Assembly: GCF_963678635.1 (NCBI RefSeq)
Contig: NC_087066.1
Coordinates: 12,880,517 to 12,944,516, forward strand
DNA length: 64,000 nt
Direction of reading: 5' to 3'
Source of the DNA: Symsagittifera roscoffensis
Taxonomy: Eukaryota > Xenacoelomorpha > Acoela > Convolutidae
Part shown: one piece after another, positions 11,515 through 21,963 of the stretch
Layout of the letters: each line of letters starts with the position of its first letter
Numbering within the stretch: the first letter of the stretch is position 1
Notes under the pieces: model-generated
Seen by the model: only the letters and a program-made list of their open reading frames with translations
Database searches by the model: none
Told to the model about the DNA's origin: nothing
Translations under genes and position numbers: made by a program

Positions 11515-12035
11515 ATATCCATGGTCTATGGCACGAGACTTACCTGAACAGAACTCTCTTGGCCGAATACTGGGTAGTGAACCGAAAGCTGGAGAAAGAT
11601 GCAGCTGAAAAATGGTGCCAGAGGGTATTTGGCAATCAATACCAGTTAGCCTCTGGGTTTAACGAATACGAGATGGACTATGTAGCAAACTTAGCAAGGA
11701 TCTCGGAAATCACTGATGCCTGCTTATTTCTTAGTGGTGAGCGGAAGAAGACCACCGATCGTTTTTATACTACCACAGGCATAATGGAACATGTGCAGCC
11801 TAAGTTGTGGGATCTCTACCAACCCAACGACTATGGTGGCTATAGCGATTACGCAGTTCTAAATCTGAATAATCTGCAGCGATCAAACTTGGATCGCAAC
11901 AACGCCGAAGCTTCATATCTGTGTACTGTGTACGACAAAATGCCCGCAGAACCTTTCCGTAAGCATAGTTTTGAAAATGTTTTCATCCTTCTTGCAGCAT
12001 TATTTGTAGCAACTTCAACAACTCGGATTATCTAA
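11515..12035 (+). CDS. C-type-lectin-like domain, last exon
   Basis: The acceptor is TTTTTGTCTTAG before 11515. The frame encodes one CTLD: AEYWVVNRKLEKDAAEKWC (first strand and helix with its Cys), LASGFNEYEM, then SYLCTVYDKMP, which resembles FVCAVYDKIP of the minus-strand lectin at 48.5 kb. The last 20 or so residues (FENVFILLAALFVATSTTRI) are hydrophobic and end the protein, fitting a GPI-anchor signal or a very short C-terminal membrane segment. Several fold cysteines and the WND motif are missing. Upstream exons must lie left of the BEL insertion; they were not identified. AATAAA follows at 12140. Confidence 0.75.
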
Positions 12036-12139
12036 TGTGCGTACGATTTTCTCCTGTATTGCTGCTCAACCACTTTCAATCACGTTTTAATTGTTAAAGG
12101 GTTGTTTTGATAACGATATGTAATGTCTTGCCTACTGAA

Positions 12140-12145
12140 AATAAA
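12140..12145 (+). promoter_or_regulatory. polyadenylation signal
   Basis: AATAAA 105 bases after the lectin stop codon and 29 bases before the TE1 repeat begins, so TE1 has landed right at the 3' end of this gene. Confidence 0.5.
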
Positions 12146-12173
12146 GAATGGTTCCTTATGTGGTGTACCGAAC

Positions 12174-13329
12174 TTTACTAAGCGATCATTGCTGGTTGAA
12201 TGCTTAGTAATTTTATCCTAATTTATAAGTCTCACCTTAGATCGTCAAATTGTCTTGACAAAAAGTAGAGTAGAAACAATAGTTAGAAAAGGTATGAATT
12301 AATTAGTTGGTTGGATACAAAGCACTGGGTTATTAGATTATATAAACGAATCGAACAGCTTAAAGAAATATACCTATGAGGGGAGGTTGAGCTAATCTTA
12401 TTTTGTTCATCAATTTTTTATCTTCTTACTAAGGTCGGTGGCTGATTAGTATGTATGGTTGCCCTTGATGTTTGTCCAAGTCAGCACTTCTGGTTGGGTC
12501 GTCTGAATCGTCTTGCCGTAGTCCTTTGGGTACTTGTAGTCCAGACTTCCTCGGGGGTGCGTATCTCGATTATCTCGATTTATAATTTTTAAAATCAAAC
12601 TTAAGATGAGAATTTATTCTCTTTTTAAAAATGAAAAGGGCTAGATTAATTTTAGTGTTAGGGCAGAAAAGAAAAATTATTTATTTTTAAAAGATCTGAC
12701 TGAAGAGAAATGACTTGCTGCTGACTGAGCAAAACGAAACACTGAAGATTTCAGGCCAGTCCTTTTGCTCATAAGCATAAACCGGCGGCTGATTCAATCT
12801 TTAATTATTCAGGTTTCACCTGCTCCTTTGTTCTCCCTTTTTAATAAGGGAATTTTCAACTAGTTTTTATTTGATTTTTTCAAATCAAATATCTTCAACT
12901 TATTAGTCCCCATTGATAAAAACCGCAGCCTTCAGTTTGTCTTATTAAAAATTCATATTACTCTCTCTGATGCATCATATTGCAGGTGCACCTCTGCTTA
13001 ATCAAAGCAAGGAGAATTTCAGTGCAGCCGGCAAGACTGCTAAATATTTATCCAGTTTGTTTCAAGTTAAGTTAAAAGGGACGTAATAATAATCGCCGCC
13101 CTTTTAAAATATTGAGCATGAAAAAATGAGAAAAATCGGACAAGTATTTAAAAAGGAGTGGATTTTCACAACAAGATTTTATAGTCCTAATAAGAGTAAA
13201 TCAGTCAATATCTGATTTAGTGAAAAGAGGCTTTAATTTAAATGGCACGCTCCAATTTAGAATTGGGTCGTTAAATAAACAATTAAGACAATGGTCTTTT
13301 GTGTGTGTGTAGTATTTCGCAATACTACA
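12174..13329 (-). repeat. TE1 3' LTR
   Basis: About 1156 bp, nearly identical to 20808-21963. On the minus strand it starts TGTAGTATTGCG, itself part of an inverted repeat ending AATACTACA, directly after the polypurine tract. It ends near TTAGTAAA, beside a small hairpin (ACTAAGC...GCTTAGT). Confidence 0.75.
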
Positions 13330-13345
13330 ACTCACCCCTTTTTTT
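13330..13345 (-). promoter_or_regulatory. TE1 polypurine tract
   Basis: Minus strand AAAAAAAGGGGTGAG then T, directly before the LTR start TGTAGTATT. This is the expected plus-strand primer and fixes the 3' LTR border. Confidence 0.75.
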
Positions 13346-13476
13346 AGAAAATTAAGCTGTTCGATTCTTACAGTTACCATGGTGAAAATTTAAACACTTT
13401 AATGGTTAAATACTTTAGTTATAAAATTTAAAGAGAACATCAAACGAAAAAGTTATAAAGATAAGTTAGGTTTTAT

Positions 13477-13614
13477 CTAGAGCTTCCTTCCGGATTCAAG
13501 CTCCACATTGTACGATCTGAGGATCGCTATCTTCCTCTGTGAAGCCTCAAGTTTTTGTTGCAACTTCACGATTTTCTTCTTTTTAATTTTGTTTTTGATT
13601 CGTAGTCTGCTCAT
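13477..13614 (-). CDS. TE1 3' ORF beta, 45-residue basic helix
   Basis: Starts at an ATG whose last two bases overlap the TGA of the ORF before it (ATGA at 13614-13611). It encodes a Lys/Arg-rich N-terminus (MSRLRIKNKIKKKK) followed by a heptad-like helix (IVKLQQKLEASQRKIAIL), ending ESGRKL. This suggests a nucleic-acid-binding or coiled-coil peptide, but no family is recognised. The same ORF is present in the two extra copies near 22.1 and 23.0 kb. The ATGA arrangement suggests stop-reinitiation coupling; translation is unproven. Confidence 0.4.
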   Translation of the reverse strand: MSRLRIKNKIKKKKIVKLQQKLEASQRKIAILRSYNVELESGRKL

Positions 13615-14165
13615 TCCGTCCGTAAGTTGTTGAATGTCGTCCTGTTCTTCCTGTCTGTTTTTATATGGTTCGGAAAAGCAGTTATTCCTTCGAACGGGAT
13701 GGTGACTTGCGTGCCTCCTGCCTTGAGGATGTAGCCGTGTTCCTCCCTCTTCTTTAATTTCCAGAAGTTGTTTTCGTTCTTTATAACCACTTCTGGCTGG
13801 GTTATAAAGTCGATAGGCATCATCGCCTTTTCCATTGTCGTTGAGTTGACGACTTCAATGAACGATGGCAGTTTCCATCTGTTAAAATTTTCCTTTATTG
13901 AGTACTTTAAACTCGTTATATATTTTGGATTTTCTGTATCCAATTTGGTTTCTCTGCACTTCTGCAGCTCCAATCTTTGGGTTAAACTGGGAAAGTTGCG
14001 AGGGTTCTTATTTAACTCGTCGTCCATTGACAAAGATTGAACTGCTACCGGTTTCCGTTGTTTCTTCCTGAGAGGCAGCTTTCTTTTAAATTCCTCTGGT
14101 GCATGGTCTGCATTTTGGCAGTTCCAATTCAAAATTGGGTCATATTCCACTTTGCTAAACATCAA
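13611..14165 (-). CDS. TE1 3' ORF alpha, 184 residues, unrecognised
   Basis: Located just upstream of the polypurine tract and 3' LTR, where retroelements carry env or accessory genes. The protein is charged and soluble-looking: a basic patch (KRKLPLRKKQRKPVA), a middle with NPRNFPSLTQRLELQK, and a C-terminal half with FITQPEVVIKNENNFWKLKK and AGGTQVTIPFEG. It has no signal peptide or membrane segment, so it is not an envelope protein. It could be a relic of pol or an accessory protein. The sequence is kept open in all three copies in this window. Confidence 0.45.
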   Translation of the reverse strand: MMFSKVEYDPILNWNCQNADHAPEEFKRKLPLRKKQRKPVAVQSLSMDDELNKNPRNFPSLTQRLELQKCRETKLDTENPKYITSLKYSIKENFNRWKLPSFIEVVNSTTMEKAMMPIDFITQPEVVIKNENNFWKLKKREEHGYILKAGGTQVTIPFEGITAFPNHIKTDRKNRTTFNNLRTE

Positions 14166-15353
14166 TGTAAAATAAGTAAATAATCAAAATCCCGAATTAT
14201 ATTCGGATACTAAAGCTGATTATCAAATGTTTGGACAATGAAGGAGAAAGTGTAAAATTGTATGTATATAAAAGGTGGAAAATATAATCTTGTGGTTTCA
14301 CACAAACCCACCACGGAAAACAAATTAGAAAGACGATCATGGTGTTAATTAACCACAGGAATACAAATGAAGAAAGACCATCATGGTGTTTATTAACCAC
14401 AGGAATAAAGCATTTTCCGACACTGAGTTAAGCTCAGATATTAAACTTATGTAGTTAAAGCAAAAATGGAAATTTGGGCGTTAATTAACCCCTAATCTTA
14501 AATGTATGTCCACCTGGTTGTCATAACCAGCAATTTTTGTAACATTTTTTGATAGAAAATAGAAAAGATTTGAATTAGAATCAAATCAAAATGAAATATC
14601 GTAGAAAAGGAAAATTAAACAGACAATTTGCAAACTGTATAATTTTCAAAAGATAAGTTTTTTAGTTTCTCTTTGGTTTTAATCCTCTGCATCAGTCCAT
14701 GTTCACATCTTTAGTACAGAAAGTCATCCTGAACTTTATGATGCAAAAATTTAGCGTAAACAATCTTAAAGATGATGCGGTCCAATTTTCAAAGTGTTGC
14801 TTCTGAAAATTTGTTGTTTTTAAGGATTTAAATGCCTGCATGTTGTGGATATTGAACTACCGAATTGATATTTTGGCCAAATTGTGAGGAGCGAATCATA
14901 AGAGTCTCAAAGGCTGCATACAGCCACCAACAAGCATTTGCGTTGTTGAAAGAATATGGTACCATAATTTTAAAAAGGCTACATGAAGCCACCAACAAAT
15001 GCTGGCATAAATCTGCGGCGGGTCGGGTCGAAAAACATTGTTCGCCCATTTTATGATAAAGAATATTGGTGAAAATTTTACTCAATGTGTTGAGAAGAAA
15101 GGAGGTGATATTTTCCTTTTTGATGAATTTCTTCTAGTTTGCATTTTGTAACTTGAAAACTACAAAGGTAAAAATTAATGTCGTCGGTCCCTACTTGGGC
15201 CCTAAGAGGAATCCGATGGTGCAAATTAACTTCGCAGAATGAGTTTGTTACAATTTTACATTGGCTAGTTCTTTCATCAAAGGTTTCACTCTATTAATTC
15301 TCGTTATTGTTCGTAGGGTAATTTGACATTCCCTTAAGTGTAATACTGATTTT
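14166..15353. other. TE1 internal noncoding stretch
   Basis: The region where polymerase and integrase would be expected contains only short, stop-rich frames. No YxDD, RNase H or DDE motif was found on the minus strand. A tandem-like pair around 14330-14400 (GACCATCATGGTGTT and a near copy) is the only structure noticed. Confidence 0.5.
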
Positions 15354-15653
15354 TCAGTTGATAAAACCGCCTGAAAATGAAATTATTATAGACTCGTAAA
15401 ACTGTGATATTTTAAACTCCTGGCCTTTTGCAATTTTTTTTTTGCAAATATATTGAAGTCGAAAAACTTTTTTGTCTGAGCCATTGGGTTCCGATCCCTC
15501 TATCTTTATTTGATAATGAGGATGGTCCAAAATTGTTAGCGTACTTGACTGTTTTCGATCTCGGTTAAGAATTAAATCCGTGCTCATGCTTTCTGGCATA
15601 TCCTTTTGGGTGTCATACAGAACCGCTTTTCTTGTAGTATATTTGTAGGACAA
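15354..15653 (-). CDS. TE1 ORF of 99 residues, unrecognised
   Basis: Open frame downstream of protease in the element direction. Residues 37-99 look like a compact beta-rich domain (SSTLTILDHPHYQIKIEG, KVFRLQYICKKKIAKGQEF). It might be a leftover of pol or of the 94-residue leader ORF type; no clear match. Confidence 0.3.
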   Translation of the reverse strand: MSYKYTTRKAVLYDTQKDMPESMSTDLILNRDRKQSSTLTILDHPHYQIKIEGSEPNGSDKKVFRLQYICKKKIAKGQEFKISQFYESIIISFSGGFIN

Positions 15654-15799
15654 AACTCGTAATCTTGTTTTTTAGTAGGATTAAATTAAATTTACTGCTC
15701 AGTATACAAAATGTTAGGTAAACTTCACAAACTTAAAGCGTTATAAAAGTTTTAATGGAAACTTCATGTTTATAATTATTTTAAAGGGAAGAAATGGGT

Positions 15800-16507
15800 T
15801 TATTTTATTTCTATGTTTTCAAATGTTTGACCTATTACACCTTTGTTTATGTCTACTTTTGATTCCCTGGAATTTTTTAGTACGATAGGCATTGACTTAA
15901 TTTCATTTCTACAAAAAGTGCTTTTTGCATTAATGCCTTTTTGTTCTAAAGACTTATCAATTCTAAACGATGTTCCTACTTTGAAAACTATGCCTGCTGG
16001 AGAAATTGAAATTACGCGGGATGATTTTGGTGCAATAGTTATATTTTTATCAAGAAATACATTTTGATAAAAGCTTAGATATGGATAACTTTTGCTTCTT
16101 ATAATACTGATAGGAACTGTTATATCTGGGTATTTTTTTAATTCTAAATTTAAGTTTGGAAAGTTTATTGATTTAAAGTTTTGAGAAATGAAATCCATTC
16201 CTAAAATATTTAGATCGCATCCGTTCTTGGCTGAAATCCATGCCTTGATTTTTACCGGATTATCAGTGTTTGTACCGAAAGTTGAGTCAAAGTTAGTATA
16301 ACCTATAAGGTTAACTTTTTCTCCATTAACAGCAACTGTGTTTGATCTTGCTTTATTCAGCTGCAGAGGTTGTATTTTACAATATTGTTCATAACTGTCG
16401 AAATTAGTAAGCGAACATGTTGCTCCAGTGTCTAGTAGAAATTGGGTTTCCAGACCGTTATTTTTATTTTTGTCTCCGACGGGATGTTGGTATAAGTTAA
16501 TATACAA
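15800..16507 (-). CDS. TE1 aspartic protease (truncated pol)
   Basis: 235 residues. LETQFLLDTGATCSLTNF near residue 20-37 is a retroviral-type aspartic protease active site (DTG). ILGMDFIS near residue 100 matches the conserved ILG flap/second-helix element. After the protease fold the frame continues about 110 residues without entering reverse transcriptase and stops at 15800. The ATG lies 30 bases after the gag stop. It would process Gag in the particle; fusion to gag by frameshift or readthrough is possible but not shown. Confidence 0.75.
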   Translation of the reverse strand: MYINLYQHPVGDKNKNNGLETQFLLDTGATCSLTNFDSYEQYCKIQPLQLNKARSNTVAVNGEKVNLIGYTNFDSTFGTNTDNPVKIKAWISAKNGCDLNILGMDFISQNFKSINFPNLNLELKKYPDITVPISIIRSKSYPYLSFYQNVFLDKNITIAPKSSRVISISPAGIVFKVGTSFRIDKSLEQKGINAKSTFCRNEIKSMPIVLKNSRESKVDINKGVIGQTFENIEIK

Positions 16508-16536
16508 TTGTATTTTTGGTTCAGACGGAGACTGAT

Positions 16537-17631
16537 CTAGTTTAAATTCACAAGTTCACACTCATTATCGGTATAGTCTCCTGGAATGTCATAATCACTA
16601 AAGTTGTGGATCTGGTTAGGTGAATGATAATCAATATTTTCGTTGAAGTGTTTCTTACTGTTCGACCTGTCACGCGATTGAGAACTTTCATTGAAGTTTG
16701 ACAAGTGCCTGAACTCTTGCTGAGAGTTTATGTAATTGAAATTGTTGTCTACTCTTGACCTACTCTTGCTATAGTTATGGTGACTTCTGTTTGAATTCTC
16801 TCTTAATTGAAGCGAGTTATAAATTTGCTCCTGTTGATCGTTATATTTAAAGCAATGGCTTATCGTGTGGCCTGACATGCAACACCAGTTGCAAAACATT
16901 GGGTTGTTTTGTTTGTTTCTATGCTCATGTGGATTATAGGCTGCGTTTATTTTATGATCCTTCATTAGTCCTGTTAACTCTTTAAGTTGATTCTTTATTC
17001 CCTCTATTTCCAATTTATTATCAACACTACTTGAGGCTGTTCCAGTAAACTCACTACTTACTGCAAAACGTAAGTCTTTTGTTGCAATATGATCTTTTAA
17101 TTGTTGCCATGTTGCGGGTGGATTCTCAATTAGGAATTGATGAGCCTTTTGTTTCAAGCCTGGCGGGCTTAAGCCGCGTACAAAGAATTCCATTTTCTTT
17201 GCTGTTCTTTGATCATCATTAAAAGTTGGATTAGGCCATCCACGGTCTACTGCAGTGCTTAATCTATGTATGTAGCTTTTAATGAATTCATCAGATTGTC
17301 TTTTTATGTTTTCTGCTTCTATTCGTCTCCTATATTTATCCTTATCATCAGTGAATCTATCTATGAATTGATCTCTTATATCATTCCAAGGTAAGTTTGC
17401 TGCTAATCCCTGATACCATTGAGCGGCTGGACCTCTTAATATTGAACCAAATAAGGCTCTTTGTCTGTTATCATATGCGTCTTGTTCGTCACCTGCATCT
17501 CCTGGTCTAGTGCCTAGGGAAAATGCTATCTTTTTCTCTACTATATCAAGAAAATCTCTTGCATCTTCATTCGGATCTAAGCCGGTAAACTTTTCGAGAG
17601 CTAAATCTGGGTATGCTACTACGTTTGCCAT
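16537..17631 (-). CDS. TE1 Gag
   Basis: 364 residues. The capsid-like domain spans roughly 1-190: LEKFTGLDPNEDARDFLDIV, LRGPAAQWYQGLA, WNDIRDQFIDRFTD and FIKSYIHRLSTAVD are the arrangement seen in Ty3/gypsy Gag. A single zinc knuckle CNWCCMSGHTISHC (CX2CX4HX4C) lies near residue 245-258. A Ser/Asn/Arg-rich tail follows. It assembles the particle and binds RNA. The ORF is intact. The start ATG follows a TGGCA-rich leader and is the first in frame. Confidence 0.85.
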   Translation of the reverse strand: MANVVAYPDLALEKFTGLDPNEDARDFLDIVEKKIAFSLGTRPGDAGDEQDAYDNRQRALFGSILRGPAAQWYQGLAANLPWNDIRDQFIDRFTDDKDKYRRRIEAENIKRQSDEFIKSYIHRLSTAVDRGWPNPTFNDDQRTAKKMEFFVRGLSPPGLKQKAHQFLIENPPATWQQLKDHIATKDLRFAVSSEFTGTASSSVDNKLEIEGIKNQLKELTGLMKDHKINAAYNPHEHRNKQNNPMFCNWCCMSGHTISHCFKYNDQQEQIYNSLQLRENSNRSHHNYSKSRSRVDNNFNYINSQQEFRHLSNFNESSQSRDRSNSKKHFNENIDYHSPNQIHNFSDYDIPGDYTDNECELVNLN

Positions 17632-17724
17632 TTTTGTTTAAATCACTCAATGTTTTCTTAACAATATATAAAGGGTTTGGATGTGTTCTGTACTGATCAA
17701 TTGTACGGACTAAAATATTTGTAT

Positions 17725-17991
17725 TTAAGTTACAAGGAAGTTTGCTGGTTTCAATGAATACGAGTTTTTGTTAGATAGATCAATAGTGCTATGGGGCTGT
17801 TTAAGCTTTTTTAAGATAGAAGTTATCTCTGGGGTATTGCTGCTGGAAAGAATGGTTAATTCGTGAATATTTTTGTGTGGGTGTTTGGACAAAATTGTGA
17901 TTTGATCTTTTTGGATATTGGTGATATACCAAATAATTTTTGTGGATTTATTTTTTAATTTTAGTTTTAAATTAAATGGTGTTGTATTTAC
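17725..17991 (-). pseudogene. TE1 small leader ORF, second tandem copy (interrupted)
   Basis: An open frame of 88 codons whose product aligns with the 94-residue ORF next to it: KIIWYITNIQKDQITILSK against NIIWYISNTEKNLISILAK, then NTPEITSILKKLK against YTPEIDTILQQIK. An ATG lies five codons upstream in the same frame, but a TAA at about 17992-17994 separates it from the body, so this copy looks broken or uses another start. Confidence 0.5.
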
Positions 17992-18172
17992 TTAATAAAA
18001 GTTGGTCATAGCATTTTACATCCTTTTAGGGACATAAATAATTATCTAGGGAATGATAAACAATATAAAAAATATTTAAATTTTTCTTATAATTTTTGTT
18101 TAGGAAAATTTTGTGATTTTAATAAAAAATGATTAAAATGCAAGTAGTTTTGTGCTTTGGTATATTATGATA

Positions 18173-18457
18173 TCAAAAAGCAATCGGGAGTGAAGCAATT
18201 AATCGCTCTTCCGGTATACAAATTATGTTATTTGGTATTTTTATTTGCTGAAGAATTGTGTCAATTTCTGGAGTATATTGTCGAAAGAAGACGTATAATT
18301 CGTGTTTATCTTCGTTAGGCTGTTTTGCTAGTATACTAATAAGATTTTTTTCAGTGTTACTGATATACCATATGATGTTAGAGACTTTATTTCCTAATTT
18401 GAGCTTTAAATTTATTGTACTGACGTCAATTTTAAAATGTGTTGACATTAATTTCAC
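18173..18457 (-). CDS. TE1 small leader ORF, 94 residues, unrecognised
   Basis: Intact frame upstream of gag encoding a small alpha/beta-looking protein (NLKLKLGNKVSNIIWYISN, then KHELYVFFRQYTPEIDTIL). It is paralogous to the interrupted copy at 17725-17991, so a tandem duplication occurred within the leader. Pre-gag ORFs are rare in LTR elements. No known family was recognised. Confidence 0.45.
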   Translation of the reverse strand: MKLMSTHFKIDVSTINLKLKLGNKVSNIIWYISNTEKNLISILAKQPNEDKHELYVFFRQYTPEIDTILQQIKIPNNIICIPEERLIASLPIAF

Positions 18458-18499
18458 GATGTTTGTTTTCTTTTTCTTAAGCCAAGTTGTACTATTTGA

Positions 18500-20230
18500 T
18501 TAGTATGTCTTAGAGTAATGAAAACCTCTCAGGAATTATTGAATATTAACAAAGGATATTAATAATAAGATAAGGATTTTAAAAAAATTTCTTTGGAAAA
18601 AACAAATTTTCTAAATTTTTTTCTAAGTTTTTCAAGTATTGTATTCGCTGAAACCTTAACTGAAACCTGAAACTTTGTTCAAGTGAAGTTTTGTTGATGC
18701 TATGGTATGGTTAACAATATAACTATATGCCTTTATTGGTTATTATTGGTTCAAAACTTAATTTTTTGATTAAAAATTTTTAGAAAATTTTTTGACTGAA
18801 ACGATAATCTGAAACCTGAAACTATGGTAGCTGAAGTTGAATTTTTTTAATCTTAAAACTTTCTATACGCTGTATTATATCTGGTTTTCGATTTAACTTG
18901 CAAAAAAAATCGAGAAAACCGAATCTTTTGATATCTTAAACTTAGTTTTTGAAAACTCAAACCTGAAACTCTTAAACTCTCTCAAACTCGGTGCATGAAA
19001 ATAAAAAGTTGGTTTTTGATAGCTGGTCTAGTGTAAATTGGAATTTTGAACAGGTTTGTAACTTCAAAATCAAAAATTTGTTTGCGGAAATCTAAGTTTT
19101 TGGGGCTGAAACTATGATTTCTAGAACTGAAACTATGGTTTGACCACTTGGTTTTAGAGTTTTGAGATTAGAAATTTAGGTTGGTCTCTCTAATATATTT
19201 CTATTTCAGCAATAAAATTGCCAAAAAGATGAAAATTTTAGCCTAAAACGACGATTTTAGTTTTCTGAAACTATAAGTTTGAGGGCTCAAACTAACACCT
19301 TCTAGAAGTTTTTTGAGTTTAAAAATTTGTTAGTGCATTAAGGATTCCTATTATCTTTCAATATTTCACAAAAATTTCACTTGGGAAGCAAGATTTTTGG
19401 GTCTGAAACCAAAAACACCAATTCTGAAACGTACGTTTCAGCCTTAGGAACCAAAATTTAAAATTGGTTTGGTGGGTTTTAACACCGTTAGTTTTCTCTA
19501 GAAAGTCAAAATTCGGCGTTCGGAGCTCAATTTTGAGACCAAAAACTCAATTTTTGTGTTCTGAAACCTGAAACTAACAAAAACGTACCATTTAAGACCA
19601 GGTTTTTGACTTATGGTATCCAAATTTGGGTTTGACTAGTTCAACTTTTGCTGTTTTACCCGAATCCGTTTACAGAAACTTGAAATTTTGACCGGAAACT
19701 ATACTTATTTTAACTGAAACGTTTGGACCTATAACTGAAACCTAGACTGAAACCAAAAATTTTGGCTGGTAAAAATCAATTTTTTAGTGCTTATGCTATC
19801 ATATGAAACCTATTTTATCAATATAAAGTGGATGTGTCAGTGTTTTAAACTTAGTTTTTGTTGTGAAACCTGATATTTTTGTGCTGAAACTAAAACTTGG
19901 TGTTTGGTGTTATGTGGTTAACGTTTAAGATTGGTTTTAGTGCGTAATCTTATTGTTAATTAGGTGTATATTTAAACTGTGTCAAAAAAAACTAATGATT
20001 TATCAAAAAACACTCAAATCCGTTCCTTCCTTTTTGGTTTTTGTTGTTTTCTTCCTTAGTTTCAGTAATTGGTAGCTTTACTGATGGATGATTTAGGTTT
20101 AAGTTACGTTAAGGTGGTTAGAATTAAATTGAGTTTAAGAAAATTTGAGGATAAGCCTCGAGAATTGATGAAGGATTAGGATAAATAGCAACAACCGTGG
20201 ATGGTTTGAGATAATGTGATGAAGAATTCA
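18500..20230 (-). repeat. TE1 leader with dispersed GAAAC/GTTTC motifs
   Basis: From about 18655 to 19890 the + strand shows around twenty irregularly spaced CTGAAAC or CTGAAACCTGAAACT motifs (GTTTCAG on the element strand). Spacers are AT-rich and diverged. No coding frame. It could be a structured leader or an ancient minisatellite. Confidence 0.55.
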
Positions 20231-20780
20231 ATTTATCATACAATTTAGGGTACTCTTAGATCGCACATATGACCACTTAACCCCCTCGAAAAAATAATTG
20301 AAGATATTTAATAAGTTTTTGAGCACTTTAGTTTAATACAGAATTTCGTTAATTTTAGTGATGATAACTTTAAACTGAAGTTTCGGCAAAACTTTAGTGG
20401 ATTACTGGACAAAACAGGTATATCTTACTAGCGGACTTAGGCAGAGAACGATTCTTTCAGAAATTTTATATATTATTATAATAATAGATAATAGTTAAGT
20501 TCATGAGCTAATGTCAGTTAGAAAGCCGTCTAATAGACCTCGAGATGGAGGAATATCGTGGGCGACTGCTAGCGCAGGGGATGCATTTCGCAAGAACCCT
20601 ACCAGGAATATCTGTCAAGTAGAAGACAAAGAAATTGTGTTTCTATCGAAAGATACCCATTGTCTCTGGCTTTTTGAGGTTGAAAACTAATCTGACAAAT
20701 ACTCACAGATCCTAATAATAATATATTTTTTGAATTTTAAAAGCTGTTTCTAGATTGTTGGAAAAAGAATTTCTTAAGGA
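20231..20780. other. TE1 5' leader, nothing recognised
   Basis: Noncoding between the GAAAC region and the primer-binding site. Short open stretches around 20540-20690 on + have no recognisable product. Confidence 0.35.
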
Positions 20781-20788
20781 GTAGTTCT

Positions 20789-20805
20789 CTGCTGCGGTCG
20801 CACCA
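20789..20805 (-). promoter_or_regulatory. TE1 primer-binding site
   Basis: On the element strand the 5' LTR ends ...TTAGTAAA and two bases later reads TGGTGCGACCGCAGC, beginning with the TGG complementary to tRNA CCA. Its place directly after the repeat supports the LTR call. The cognate tRNA was not identified. Confidence 0.6.
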
Positions 20806-20807
20806 GT

Positions 20808-21963
20808 TTTACTAAGCGCTCATTGCTGGTTGAATGCTTAGTAATTTTATCCTAATTTATAAGTCTCACCTTAGATCGTCAAATTGTCTTGACAAAAAGT
20901 AGAGTAGAAACAATAGTTAGAAAAGGTATGAATTAATTAGTTGGTTGGATACAAAGCACTGGGTTATTAGATTATATAAACGAATCGAACAGCTTAAAGA
21001 AATATATCTATGAGGGGAGGTTGAGCTAATCTTATTTTGTTCATCAATTTTTTATCTTCTTACTAAGGTCGGTGGCTGATTAGTATGTATGGCTGCCCTT
21101 GATGTTTGTCCAAGTCAGCATTTCTGGTTGGGTCGTCTGAATCGTCTTGCCGTAGTCCTTTGGGTACTTGTAGTCCAGACTTCCTCGGGGGTGCGTATCT
21201 CGATTATCTCGATTTATAATTTTTAAAATCAAACTTAAGATGAGAATTTATTCTCTTTTTAAAAATGAAAAGGGCTAGATTAATTTTAGTGTTAGGGCAG
21301 AAAAGAAAAATTATTTATTTTTAAAAGATCTGACTGAAGAGAAATGACTTGCTGCTGACTGAGCAAAATGAAACACTGAAGATTTCAGGCCAGTCCTTTT
21401 GCTCATAAGCATAAACCGGCGGCTGATTCAATCTTTAATTATTCAGGTTTCACCTGCTCCTTTGTTCTCCCTTTTTAATAAGGGAATTTTCAACTAGTTT
21501 TTATTTGATTTTTTCAAATCAAATATCTTCAACTTATTAGTTCCCTTTGATAAAAACCGCAGCCTTCAGTTTGTCCTATTAAAAATTCATATTACTCTCT
21601 CTGATGCATCATATTGCAGGTGCACCTCTGCTTAATCAAAGCAAGGAGAATTTCAGTGCAGCCGGCAAGACTGCTAAATATTTATCCAGTTTGTTTCAAG
21701 TTAAGTTAAAAGGGACGTATTAATAATCGCCGCCCTTTTAAAATATTGAGCATGAGAAAATGAGAAAAATTGGACAAGTATTTAAAAAGGAGTGGATTTT
21801 CACAACAAGATTTTATAGTCCTAATAAGAGTAAATCAGTCAATATCTGATTTAGTGAAAAGAGGCTTTAATTTAAATGGCACGCTCCAATTTAGAATTGG
21901 GTCGTTAAATAAACAATTAAGACAATGGTCTTTTGTGTGTGTGTAGTATTTCGCAATACTACA
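20808..21963 (-). repeat. TE1 full-length 5' LTR
   Basis: Copy of 12174-13329 at constant offset 8634. Unlike a normal 5' LTR it is preceded (on the element strand) by a polypurine tract and the 3' ORFs, not by host DNA. Confidence 0.75.

Noticed and set aside
13768-14040. 90-codon + strand ORF repeated at 22402 and 23274
   Set aside because: Antisense shadow of TE1 ORF alpha, repeated only because the unit is repeated.
12174-14141. Whole 1968-bp shared segment taken as the TE1 LTR, with ORFs inside the LTR
   Set aside because: A polypurine tract and an LTR-type TG start at 13329 show that the LTR is 1156 bp; the rest is internal 3' sequence duplicated at the 5' end.
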